DNA of 64,000 nucleotides from Melitaea cinxia (taxonomy: Eukaryota > Arthropoda > Insecta > Lepidoptera > Nymphalidae). How positions within the stretch are numbered: position 1 is the first letter of the stretch; every line of letters begins with the position of its first letter. A model generated the notes under the pieces. It was not told the DNA's origin. It was given only the letters and a program-made list of their open reading frames with translations, and searched no databases. Made by a program: the position numbers and the translations under genes. The stretch covers positions 11,387,289 through 11,451,288 of the forward strand of contig NC_059395.1 of the NCBI RefSeq assembly GCF_905220565.1, read 5' to 3'. Positions 34,868 to 45,590 of this stretch are shown here, one piece after another.

Positions 34868-36837
34868 TAACGCCACGCTGGATAAAGATCTTTCTGAGCA
34901 TTTGGTCACTTCTCAGAAGAATACCCTTTACACAAGCCCACAAATCCAAAATGAAATAATTGACATTTGTGGTGAAATTATTCAACATAAGATTATCAAT
35001 GAAGTGAAGTAAGTTATTATGGACTGCAACCTGTCTTGGAAAGCTCACATTAACGAAATCAGCAAGAGAATACATTACTCGATTCACTCTCTCAAGCGTC
35101 TCCAGTATTTTCTTCCCTTCAAAACCAAATATATGCTCGCGCAATCCCTTCTACTACCTATCCTTGACTATGCCGATGTATGCTATCTGGATGTGACAGA
35201 GGAGCTGCTTAGAAAGTTGGAGCGACTTCAGAATCTCGCAGTACGCTTCATTTTTGGCTTGCGAAAGTTTGATCGTATTTCTCACTTCCGTGCTCAGATC
35301 AAATGGCTCCCTATTCGCCTTCGCCGTGATATGCATATCCTATCTACTCTCTTTAATATCCTACGTGATCCAAACTCTCCTTCTTATCTTCGATCCCGTT
35401 TTCACTTCCTACCCTCTCCTAATCGTTCCAGGCGCCCTGGCATTACAACAAAGCTGGATGTACCAAAGTGCAATACAAAATTCAAACTTAATTCATTTAC
35501 GGTACGCGCCTCTATACTGTGGAACAAACTCCCAGAAAGTATCCAAAAAAGTCCTTCCCTTGTCTCCTTCAAACGAAAATTAAAGGAGCACTTTATTTCT
35601 CAAGTCAATTTACAATCATAAGTATATAATTACCTTTCTATTATGTTATGTATTTGTATGTATTTATGTGTGTATGTATGTATGTGTGTATGTATATGTA
35701 TATGTATGTATGTATAAATGTAAGGTATGTATATATATGTATGATATGTCTGTGTGTATGTATTTATACTTATAAGTTTGTAATACATTACAGTTATTTC
35801 TCAATATTGTTATTTCTTGCACTGTGTCCCCCGCTATATGACACTCTCTCTCATGACCATTGGTTGACTGGAAGAGATCTCTTCTAGGGATAAGTCCACC
35901 TTTGCCATCAACTATATATGTAATTTTCTGTATATTCTGTTCTTAAGTGCAATAAAGTATATATGAAAAGGAAGCTAATTCTTTTGCTATTCTCGCTGAC
36001 GAGACGACTGACATTGCGCGCATGGAACAAGTCTCGTTATGCTTACGATATGTTGATTTAAAAAATGCTAAACAACATAAAGTTAAGGAAATGTTCTTAG
36101 AGTATATTCCAACTGTTGACGTGACAGGATCCGGCCTAGCAAATCTAATAATTACAGCTCTGAAAAAGCATGGACTTGAATGTTCTCATGTGGTTGGTCA
36201 AGGTTACGATAGGGCTGCAACTATGAGTAGGTATTTGCACGGTACCCAAGCATATATTCGTCAAAACTGTCCTCTTGCTCTATATGTACATTGTAGTGCA
36301 CACTCTCTCAAACTCGCTATTGCTGACTCATGTTTACAAGCAGATGTAAGAAACTGCGTTGGGATCATACAATCTGTTGGTTCCTATTTTAGACATTCGG
36401 CTCAACGCACTGCCGTTCTGAAAGAAAAAATTAGGAATTTCTTACCGGCTGATCATCAAAAAAGTTTGCTTGCAATGTGCGAAACACGGTGGGTTCATAA
36501 GCATGAAGACGTTATAAGATTTAAAGAAATTTAGCCAGCAATTGTGCATGCTCTCGAAGAACTCCAATCTAGCCACAATAAAGAAACATCGCAACAAGCC
36601 GTCCAAATACTTAACACACTTCGATCTCCGAATTTTGTTATGTTCCTAGTGATTCTGCAAAAAGTCATGAGCTTTCAATTGTCGCTGTCAAAGCAACTGC
36701 AGGCTATTAACACAGACATCATAACAGCATTCAGCCACGTGAATAATGTTATTAATGCTTTGCAACTTTTGAGGCATAAAGTTGACGAAGAAATTGATGC
36801 GAATGAAGTAGTGGATATATTTAAAAATAATATATAA
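34868..36837 (+). pseudogene. hAT-type (DUF4371/ZMYM-like) transposase relic, split by a LINE
   Basis: Pieces of one transposase lie on both sides of a LINE insert. The left piece (34868-35008) has LSEHLVTSQKNTLYTSPQIQ. The right part (about 35968-36534) has ANSFAILADETTDIARMEQV and the RNase-H-like core segments GQGYDRAATMS, VHCSAHSLKLAIADS and ETRWVHK, then a TAG at 36532-36534. A further piece follows (36544-36837). The frame also lacks its N-terminal zinc finger, which is cut off by the tRNA-headed repeat at 34865. Family identity is secure from the A-D-E-T-T-D and C-x-A-H-x-L-x-L blocks. Clearly inactive. Confidence 0.8.
35010..35965 (+). mobile_element. LINE 3' fragment inserted in the hAT relic
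   Basis: An open frame (35019-35621, 200 residues) matches the region after the RT domain of CR1/Jockey-like LINEs: DCNLSWKAHINEISKRI, LLLPILDYADVCY, LERLQNLAVRFIFGLRK, and the tail LWNKLPESIQKSPSL. A 3' UTR rich in TGTATG repeats (35645-35770) follows, ending near a polyadenylation-like AATAAAG at about 35951. RT and endonuclease are absent, so it is 5'-truncated. Confidence 0.8.
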
Positions 36838-36879
36838 CAGAACGTAATTTTTTATATTTAGTCTATACTGTCCCGCCCT

Positions 36880-36882
<3 letters not shown>

Positions 36883-36966
<84 letters not shown>
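36883..36966. repeat. TA dinucleotide microsatellite
   Basis: About 80 bp of TA repeats with one TAC interruption, marking the edge of the repeat at 36967-37290. Confidence 0.95.
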
Positions 36967-36972
<6 letters not shown>

Positions 36973-37290
36973 CTCCCGTCGCGGTGTTTGTAGTTAAACT
37001 CCTCCGAAACGGCTTGACCGATTCTCATGAAATTTTATGTGATATTGGGTAGGTCTGAGTATCGAACAACATCTATTTTTCATCCCTCTAAATGTTAAGG
37101 GTAGTCCACCCCTAATTTTTTTTTAATTTTTAGATAAATTATTTATTTTATTATTTGGCGTTAAAAAATACATACAATCCTAAATTTTCACCCTTCTACC
37201 ACCAACCCCTATTTTTAAATAGCGTTTAGCGTCAACTATATATATTTATAATGCTTTGTTAGTACGTATACAGGCAGCTAGTATATAGCT
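36967..37290 (-). repeat. Interspersed repeat ending 'ggcagctagta'
   Basis: Contains CGGTGTTTGTAGTTAAACTC, CGAAACGGCTTGACCG, GTAGGTCTGAGTATCG and ends at GGCAGCTAGTA. Related in layout to the 52437-52643 repeat (minus orientation). Non-coding. Confidence 0.6.
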
Positions 37291-37804
37291 GCCCCGACTG
37301 CTTCGTTCTGTCAAAAAAAAAATTTAATTATTATTTTTTTAGTATTAATGATTTCCGTAAAGTTAAAAAGAAGTCCGCAACATTCATTTTTATTTATATA
37401 AGATTTAGACAGATTGATGGTATAAAAAGGGTCTGTCCAATCTTATATTTAAGCAAATTGCATTTTGTTATATTATATTTAAACGCCTACACCTGTTTAG
37501 TGGCTAGTGAGTGGCTACGTCTGACTACGGACGGACAAAGGTAAATTTTTAATGGTAACACTTTACTAAAATCTTATTTATCTGTGGTAATGCATCATTA
37601 TCATCATTCATCACCTTCTGTCCTACTCCCTCTTTTTACTCAAGCTAACTGAAGGGGAGGTACGATCTCTGAAATTTCTTTCAACAATTTATAAGACAAA
37701 ATCTTTGCAGTAAAAGGTTTTTAACTTTACGACTCGTTTTAAATTTTTAATTCAGATTGTGTGTGTTTGTGTTTCAGTGATACCCGTTATCAATCGCCAT
37801 CAAA
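37291..37804 (+). promoter_or_regulatory. Upstream region and probable 5' UTR of eL30
   Basis: A possible 5' non-coding exon ends at 37540 (GACAAAG before GTAAAT). A matching acceptor, TGTTTCAG, ends at 37777, giving a 27-nt leader before the ATG at 37805. No TATA box is obvious, as usual for ribosomal-protein genes. The transcription start was not fixed. Confidence 0.35.
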
Positions 37805-40800
37805 ATGGTAGCTGCCAAGAAGCAGGTCTGTACCACGTGTTTATTTCTACAGTTTGTTCAACGGGACTTATGGCGTTATTATTTATCAAACTTTATAAAT
37901 AATCTTCAAATAATAAATAGGTCCAAAATTATTTGTCTCACGATAGGCTCGCTAGTTTTTAATTAGTAGGGTTGAGAACGTTACAAACATTTTAGGTTAT
38001 AAATACCGCGTATAGAATATCAATCGATAGTATTCTAGTATAAATACTGTCTAAAATAAGTTTTTAACCCATCAATATGCTACATACTGTTCTTTTATTT
38101 TACAGAAAAAGACCATTGAGTCGATCAATTCCCGATTGGCTCTGGTGATGAAATCTGGAAAGTATTGCCTGGGTTACAAGCAAACTTTAAAGACATTACG
38201 TCAAGGCAAAGCTAAATTAGTCATCATCGCCAAGAACGCTCCCCCACTAAGGTGAGACTACTGAGAAGTAGAGTTCCCTACTTTTACCTTATGGAAAGCA
38301 TATGGAGTCTTTGGACAAAGAAGTATGGTTTCCCTGAAAGTGATTCCGTTATATCTATAGACTTAAAAATATTTGTTCTTGTGTTACTATATATATTAAA
38401 ATACTTATTTGTTTAAAGTTGTATAGAATATTACTGAATCACTACACATGGGAACCCTATGGAGTAGTCTAAATCCGTTTTTTTCATCAGAGGTGAGTTA
38501 CTAGTAAATATTTTTACATATTTTAATCAAGGTATAATATTTTATTTCTATCCACAAAAAAAAGTTGAAAACAAAGTTATTTCAGCTAGAGCATCAGTTA
38601 GTTTCAGAAATGAGGATTAAATAACATAATTTTTCCAAAAACAACAATGTTCTCGATATAATCTTTCCTAGTCAATCATGTAATGAATTCTTAAATTTGA
38701 TTAAACAGTGGCTCTAGTAGCTCTAGTTTGTCTTAGAAATATATTAGCTGACCCCGTAAACGTTGTTATGCAATATATGTTATTAACCCCCCTTATAACT
38801 TAGAGGTATGAAAAATAGATGTTGGTCTATTCTCAGGCCTACCCAATATGCACACAAAATTTCATAAAAATCAGAGCAGCCGTTTCGGAGGAGTATTTTA
38901 ACTAACATTGTGACACGAGAATTTTATATATATGGCAAAACAACGTTTACAGGGTCAGCTATTATTTATAGTACCTGGGTGACTGAGCTTAGCTTGGTAT
39001 TTTTTTTTAGTAAATTGTGAAGGATTAGTAGAAGAGAAAGCTAAAATGATTTGCTGCCGGTTTGGATGAAGTCTTTTTTAATAATGAATTAATGCACAAT
39101 GTGTAACAAAGGCAATGTATAAAATAAAAAATGACAGTAAATTAAAAATTGATATAAATTACAAAATTACAAGATTGAGAGTAATTGCTTCTCAAAAACT
39201 GATAGGCGCTCCAACAAATTGTTTTTTCGAAATCATATTTAAATACGAATTACATATTTATAAAATATGAATAATATTGTTTTTACCAACAATAATAGAA
39301 AATATAAATAAATACAAAAAATTTAAAATAAAAAAAAATAATTAAATAAGAATAATGATAAGATAGGAATAATATTTTTCGATTTTACCGACAATAATAA
39401 AAAATAAGAACTGGCTATTTAAATAAAAAATAATGAGTGCCATTAGAAAAAAAGAAAAATAATAATCGTTAAATTTTAAAAATTTGTCATTTCTTATAAA
39501 AATATGTCATTTAACCCTTAACCGGAATCGCTAAATTGTTCTACATTACTGGAATCTTGGGTCCAAATGGACCCTTTAATTAAAATCCAAGCTATTATTT
39601 AATACAGAAGAAATTAGCACTTAGATGGGTTATAAATACATTAAAACAATTGTTATGTAATATATAAATGAACTTTTATTCATTTACATCATGAAATTAT
39701 ATATTTTTTTTCACTTTTAATCTTAGGTTCTACATTTGGTCATTTTTATCTGGTCTTCTTCTTTGGCCATATCAAAAAATAATAAAAACAAAAAAGATTT
39801 AAAATTTTACAATAGTTTAGAGTTCTACGTATCTTCACGTTAACAAAAATATAAATTCTTTGTGAGATCGACTGAAAATAAAAAAAATGACAACCTATTC
39901 TAAAACCGTAAAATTGTTATCAGTCTTTTACTTATTCTATGTAAGGCACTTGCTATACAAAAAAATTTTTGTACGTGAAGCTTACATATAAATTTGCAGC
40001 ATCTACCACACTTTTGCGATTGTTTATTTTCAATCTTTGGACCACATAAATAGCATCTTCCTCTCTTTCGTGACCCACTTTGAGTGGAAGTTTCTTGTTG
40101 TGTATCATTTTGCGGTACATCAACAGCTGGCCCCAGGAAATTATCAATTCTATTCTTCAGATCCATTGAAAATGAAGAATAAACTGCTCTTCTTTCTTGT
40201 TTTTCGTTGTTGTTCATCACGAGCTGGACCAACGATCCCAGGTAGGTCAGTAATTATGTTGTGACTTCTGATTCTGGAGCTACTAGGCAATGTCTTAGAC
40301 TACTTAAACCTATTTTTGCCTCTATAGTAAGTTTTAGATGACAGTGCCCTTAGTTAGAAGTTACCTTCTCCTTTACTTTCAGCTTCGACATTATCGTCAG
40401 ATGAATAGTCACTTGATTGAAAAGTGGCTTCATGTTCCGAATTTTCATTGTCACTTATGTTTTCTTCGTCACAAGGTTCGAAATCACTCAAAGGTTCTGG
40501 TTCTGTATCATTTTCATCCAACAATAACTCCTGGATATCGTTTTCGCTAAGACTACGCGCCATTATTTCAGAATTGTGTCAAAATAATTTAAAATATATA
40601 TATACACATTTGAAAAAAAAAACGTACCTGGAATCGTGGGTCCGATTGGACCCAACGACGGCTCGTACTTACACTTCCAGTAAATTCAAAGCGCCACGCA
40701 TCCGGCACCCGTCGCAACAAGCGACGTAATGACATTACGTTGGCGCGCAAAAGTGTTGATGTTCGCGTTTTGAAATTAAACGATTTTTTTGTCGTTGTCG

Positions 40801-41745
40801 GGTCAAAATGGACCCACGATTCCGGTTAAGGGTTAAATTAGCTAAAGAATTTTACGTTACAATTTCTATTTAATAGTTATTTGTTATATTGACATCTTGT
40901 TCTCAAAATTTCTTCTATTATCGTGTCTCACATGCAGTAGAATCAATACATCTTCTATATCTTTATTTATTAATATTAAATTACATCTTCTAATTAGTTT
41001 TAAATTTTATCTTTTGTTAACGGCCTAAAACACGTCACTCCACACGAATCGTGTCGTGTGGAGTGACGTGTGGAATTTTTAAAATTTAACAATTGTAATG
41101 ATTAATAATAAAAATTACATATAACATTGAAGAAAAATACATGTAGAAAAAATTAAAATGGAAAGAAAGAAATTATAAATAAAAAAAATATGTATAAAAA
41201 TATATGTGTAAGTATGCAGTTCAATAGTAGAGTTCTGAGAATTTGATGCCTTGAAAATGTACAAACCAAAAAACTTAATAACTTAAAATTGTGCATGTTA
41301 TTTATTACCTATTTAAATTGAACTGTTAAATTGGACTGTATTGCAGCCAATGGAGACCACTTCAAATAACCATATACTTTTAATGGTATTATATTAATGT
41401 ATTAAACTAACACACTGTAATAGTAATAAATATAACGTGCAATAGAAAATATGTTTGTTACTTTTACTTTTTAACTATATTTAGGGCAAAGACTATGTAC
41501 TAACTAATGCAGAGGTCTAAAATAAATTGTGTTTTCGTTATTGTTTTCTGATAACTTCTTATCTTTACAGGAAATCTGAAATTGAGTACTACGCTCTATT
41601 GGCCAAAACAGGCGTTCACCATTACAGTGGTAACAACATTGAATTAGGTACAGCTTGTGGAAAGTACTACAGAGTGTGCACGCTTGCAATTACTGACCCT
41701 GGAGACTCGGACATTATAACAACACTTCCCGAAGCAACAGCGTAG
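37805..41745 (+). CDS. RpL30: 60S ribosomal protein eL30
   Basis: The exons are 37805-37825 (MVAAKKQ), 38106-38251 and 41571-41745. Phases (0, 2) and AG/GT borders are consistent and give 113 residues. The sequence is a clear eL30: KSGKYCLGYKQTLKTLRQGK in exon 2, and SEIEYYALLAKTGVHHYSG, NNIELGTACGKYYRVC and ITDPGDSDII in exon 3. It binds 28S rRNA in the large subunit. All conserved blocks are intact and there are no internal stops, so this is a functional intron-bearing copy, not a processed pseudogene. Intron 2 (38252-41570) carries a foldback repeat, a deleted piggyBac and a 17-bp hairpin. AATAAA lies at 41748-41753, three bases after the stop codon. Confidence 0.97.
38746..38960 (+). repeat. 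Repeat of the 'agctgacccc' family with inverted ends
   Basis: Starts AGCTGACCCCGTAAACGTTG and ends CAACGTTTACAGGGTCAGCT, nearly exact inverted copies. The middle matches 4577-4810 and 52437-52643. It lies in eL30 intron 2. Confidence 0.8.
39515..40832 (-). mobile_element. Internally deleted piggyBac-like element
   Basis: It is flanked by TTAA (39511-39514 and 40833-40836), the piggyBac target. Both ends read CCCTTAACCGGAATCG inward, a perfect terminal inverted repeat. The minus strand has an acidic N-terminal frame (40563-40354: MARSLSENDIQELLLDEND, D/E/S-rich) typical of piggyBac transposases. Another frame (40232-39960) carries a cysteine-rich C-terminal domain (CYLCGPK, CGRCCKFICKLH). The central DDD catalytic region is missing and the two parts are in different frames, so it is non-autonomous. 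Subterminal palindromes GGGTCCAAATGGACCC (left) and GGGTCCGATTGGACCC (right) are present. Confidence 0.9.
41031..41070. repeat. 17-bp perfect hairpin
   Basis: The arms CACGTCACTCCACACGA (41031-41047) and its exact inverted copy (41054-41070) are separated by a 6-bp loop. It is followed by GTGTGG. It lies in eL30 intron 2, sense strand of the transcript. Could be a transposon end remnant. Confidence 0.85.
41340..41405 (+). repeat. 3' end fragment of a maT-like mariner
   Basis: ATTGCAGCCAATGGAGACCA and the following TTAATGTATTAAACTAAC match the 3' region of the mariner at about 29950-30020. Confidence 0.6.
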
Positions 41746-42185
41746 ATAATAAAGTTATAACAATTTATACACCTCTTTTATTTTCTTATAATGACATAGG
41801 CGAAATCGACAGTGCCCCCTGGCACAACTGAAAGCCATTAAACCTAAGAATAATAATATATAATTTTAATAGTTAATTAATTTACAAAAAACAATAATAA
41901 ATTTTTTAGTTGTGGATGCCGGTAGAGCAAGCAATTATCTATGAAAATGATACCTACATAATTTATGGGGAGTAATTGTGAGGTTTTTTCTAAAAAATGA
42001 TCCATATAAGTCACAAAGGAGACTGATAACTTCATTTAATTGTGATGGATATTATTGACGTTATTGTGATATTTATTATTTATAACTTGAGTATATTTAA
42101 TATAATTATTGATTGCTATTACTAAATTTCAATAAATAACTAATAAAAAGGAACTGTGAAGTTAAATTTCATTTTTATATTATCA

Positions 42186-42420
42186 CTAGCGACCCGCCCC
42201 TGTTTCACACGGGTGCAATGCTGATTCTAAATATAAAATAAATATAATGTGTCTATTTACGACATCACATTAGAAATCTCTAAAACTATCGGTGTTCCTC
42301 TCATAAACTTCCTCTGGAATCACTGTTTACTAAAGAAAACCACATCAAAATCCGTCGCGTAGGTAGTTCTAAAGATCTAAGAATACAGACGGCGGGAAGC
42401 GACTGTTTTATACTAAGTAG
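42186..42420 (+). repeat. Repeat, 'agcgacccgcccctg' family
   Basis: Begins ACTAGCGACCCGCCCCTGTT, has a middle AAATCCGTCGCGTAGGTAG and ends GTTTTATACTAAGTAGGGAT. A 3' remnant of the same kind is at about 30560-30605. Non-coding. Confidence 0.6.
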
Positions 42421-42434
42421 GGATATATGAATAT

Positions 42435-42625
42435 ACATAGTTGGCCATGATTGTTCATTGTATTTTCGCGCAAATACATTAAAAAATATTTTGTGATATT
42501 AAAATGGAATGGGGTGATAAAGAGAACCGAATCGCTGTAAATATATATACATATATATACACACACACCTCTGAAACAGAACAGATGGCCGTCCACGTAG
42601 TATTCGTACAACAAAGGGGGCGTCC
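42435..42625 (+). repeat. 5' end fragment of a maT-like mariner
   Basis: GATTGTTCATTGTATTTTCG, then a start region ATGGAATGGGGTGATAAAGA, matches 26490-26590. After a TA/CA microsatellite a short piece, ATGGCCGTCCACGTAGT, matches 26750. Deleted internally. Confidence 0.7.
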
Positions 42626-43547
42626 ATAAATTACGTGGTGTTTTTTTTTAATTTTTGGTGAGATGCGAGATTTTATTCAACCCTCTCCCCCGTCCCCCAA
42701 TCTCATGAGATTTTTCAAAATGTGGGTTTCTTACGTAAACGTTGGATGGTTAGCGGTGGATTGTAATGTAAAAAGAAAAAAAAAATGCTTCGTGCTTTTA
42801 TTTAAGACTAGTAATCAGACACAATCAACAAATCATAGTCAGAAGATGTATAATGTCGAAGTATGAATGAAATTATTTTCTTTCGAACGAATTAGTGAAT
42901 GATCTTAATTGTAATACGATTACGCTTCAGATTAAATCTTAAGAATGTACAATCTGGATTAAATGGACCAAAATAGTACCGTAAAACATGGCAACTTTGC
43001 CCTTGAGCGTTGACTTTGCCCAGTTGGGTATTTTTTGGAAAACTCGACACATAGCTAATTTGTCTGTAGTTTGAAATATTTTTATGTCTGTTATAGAAAC
43101 TTAATTATTTTTCTGATAACATTAAGTGATGTAATATCACCGATGTCACTTCAGTTGCCTGTAAGAACTTGTACAAGTTGATGGTGTTTTTTCGCGGGCA
43201 AAAACCAGTACAAAAACTTTGCCAAAAAGTAATAGTTGCAGTTACAGCAGGTAAATAATTTTTTTGCCACCGTTAGTATATATGAAATGATTAATATACA
43301 TTAAAATAACACACAATAAATCTTATAAAATCATAAAATACGTTGGTGGGCAAAGTCACATGCACGATTTTGAAGCATTGTTGACGACATTGCCCACCAA
43401 TTTTTTTCCCGTAGGGTTGTCTCCTGTAACTTATTTTTAAAGAACATGGAACAAAACGTACCCACCTCGTAGCAAATTTAAATTGGTACCATTAGAAAGG
43501 TCTTTAAAAATATATTTTTTTGTTGTATGGGAGCAATTTTGTAGCTT

Positions 43548-43874
43548 ACATTACAGCCTATACAGTCCACTGCTGAACATAGACCTCCACAAGTTTACGC
43601 CAAAAATAACGTGAACTCATGTGTTTTGCCCATAGTCACCACGCTGGGCAGGCGGGTTGGTGACCGCAGTACTGGCTTTGTCGCACCGAAGACGCTGCTG
43701 CCCGTCTTCGGCCTGTGTATTTCAAAGCCAGCAGTTTGATGGTTATCCCGCCATCAGTCGGCTTCCCAAGCTCCAAGGTGGTTGCGGAACCTTGTTATCC
43801 CTTAGTCGCCTCTTACGACACCCACGGGAAGAGAGGGGGTGGCTAAATTCTTTAGTGCCGTAGCCACACAGCAC
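43548..43874 (-). mobile_element. Retro-repeat with 12-bp target-site duplication
   Basis: ATTTTGTAGCTT occurs at 43536-43547 and again at 43875-43886, directly flanking a copy of the GAT-tailed repeat family (TACAGTCCACTGCTGAACAT, GGCAGGCGGGTTGGTGACCG). This defines the unit as 327 bp. It inserted into the TIR element. Confidence 0.85.
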
Positions 43875-44009
43875 ATTTTGTAGCTTGCGGGGGAAAAAAG
43901 ATATTCGATTTTGAAAATACCGATAATACTTAGTAAAATCCCCACGCAGATTTGACGTTTGTGCGATTTTATCCGTTAGGTACTTCGAACTATTATGCGC
44001 TAGCATCGG

Positions 44010-44523
44010 TGTGTCCTTGTTAGCATTTAGTACGTGCGTGCACGCATCGAAACCCAAAAGACGTTGCTTTCGCCATCAGTACGATAGAATCTACAGCTCG
44101 AGCCCAATCATCCACTTCCTGCGCATGGAAGGATTCACCGGTTCCCGGACCCTGTACCTGTCTTTCACTCAAAAGGAGAAGAAGGCGTTGATGAGTCGGG
44201 GGTATGGTGCCGGGTAGGGGTCGAGAATCATGACAATCCACGTGGCGCAGGGACAGACGAGTGAAAAAGTCATTGTTGTCTAGATGAGGGCGGAGAGGCT
44301 CCGAATCCATGACAGTGTCTCACAGGCGGTGGTTGCGGTAACTAGACACACAAACAGTCTATTACACCGACGACAAGGGTGACGCGATCTGTCACTTCGT
44401 TAAAAAGGTGGTGGTGGCAAACCGAAAACAGATCTTCGAGCACAGCCTCAAAATGGCGATCCATAATAGGGATACTTGCGTTATTGAGGATGTACTCGCG
44501 AAGCTGGCAGCGAATGCGGTTTA
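44010..44523 (+). pseudogene. Endogenous viral element: SF1 RNA helicase C-terminal part (alphavirus-superfamily type)
   Basis: A GC-rich block in AT-rich surroundings reads, on the plus strand, as the second half of a Viral_helicase1-type domain. In order: TLYLSFTQKEKKALMSRGY (44151-44207), a TAG, IHVAQGQTSEKVIVV (about 44236-44280; the conserved E/V-A-Q-G-x-T helicase motif V), a second TAG at 44281-44283, AVVAVTRHT (motif VI, about 44326-44352), then a one-base frameshift and YYTDD from about 44360, continuing open to TAA at 44522-44524. This motif order is that of plant-like and insect virga-/nege-like plus-strand RNA viruses, where the helicase precedes the polymerase. The upstream helicase half and any polymerase are missing. 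Two stops and a frameshift mean no product. A cellular helicase is unlikely because V-T-R-H-T with Y-Y-T is a viral signature. Confidence 0.75.
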
Positions 44524-45590
44524 AGAAAAGTGAGCGGAGACGTTGTCAATGCAGTAAAGCGACATTAATAATACATTATATAGAAATAGAAGTTAGTAAA
44601 TAGGCATATTTCCTATACATTCATGGCTTTTATTTCTATTAAATCATAAAATTTAACAAAATTTTTGTACTACATGAAGAAGTCGTCAAGACTTGTGTTT
44701 GAGACTATTCTTTTAATTATGTTAACGTTAAGCCAAAATCAATGTATAGGACTATAGATACTAAATTACAGTGTCTTAAAGTAATGTCGCAAAATATGAA
44801 AGCACATCTCGAATGTAAAATACGTGTGAAAAATCCATAAAACTACTATTTCTTTCAAATTTTTCGCTGTGACTGTCTTGGCACATTGAAAATTATTTTG
44901 TGATCGTATGTAAAGTTAGTTAATTATAAATATAAATCTTTATTACCATGACACTATTCAATTGTACTTATCTATCGGCATCTGCAAATGCCAAATACGG
45001 AATATCTGATTCGTATCTTGTAAAGTATTTTTTTTTTTAAATCATAACTTACCTATATTATTTACCTATGTGACATTTTCATCAATAAAATATTCCACAT
45101 TAAAAAGTTTTGCAATTTAAAAAATGTTTAAAATTTAAAAAGTGTATGTTGCATTTATTCAATGGTGACAGCCTTTGGACGTTGATCATTATATAGGAAA
45201 AATGTTCTAGAGGGCTTTTTGACTTTGCCCACTCAATTTTGAATAACAACAAATATGTTTATTGATCTCATAATTTGATACTTTACTACATTGCCCTGTA
45301 TTTATATTTAGCTATTTTTAAAAAAATGATACGGCTTGTAATTTTAGAAATATTTCAAGTTGGCAAAGTTGCCAAGAACCTATGATTTTTTGCCCAACAC
45401 TTATAATTGTATTTTTTACCAACACGCATACAACATTTTTAAGGATATTTTAAGTAATAAATATCGAAACATGAACATATAGTATTGTGTGGTACAAACA
45501 CAATATTAAATACATTTGCGTTTTCCAAAATAACTCAACTAATGCAAAAATATTTTGATTTTTAGGGCAAAGTTGCCATGTTTTACGGTA

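Larger units (their letters stand above)
42977..45590. mobile_element. 2.6-kb element with perfect 26-bp terminal inverted repeats
   Basis: The left end at 42977 begins TACCGTAAAACATGGCAACT and the right end at 45590 is its exact reverse complement over 26 bp. Inside, 'TTGCCCA(C)' words recur near both ends (43015, 43345, 43392, 45228, 45292, 45391), as in subterminal transposase-binding repeats. No transposase frame is recognised. A TA flank at both ends could be the duplication (TA|CCGT...), which would suggest a Tc1/mariner-type target, but other assignments are open. Nested inside are a TSD-flanked retro-repeat (43548-43874) and a virus-derived helicase segment (44010-44523). Confidence 0.8.

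Noticed and set aside
34797..35336. Minus-strand open frames over the hAT/LINE boundary
   Set aside because: Antisense shadows of the hAT and LINE coding frames, crossing the junction of unrelated elements.
44020..44310. Minus-strand 96-codon open frame (HAQEVDDWARAVDS...)
   Set aside because: It is the antisense of the viral-helicase segment. The plus-strand reading has conserved helicase motifs, the minus strand has none.
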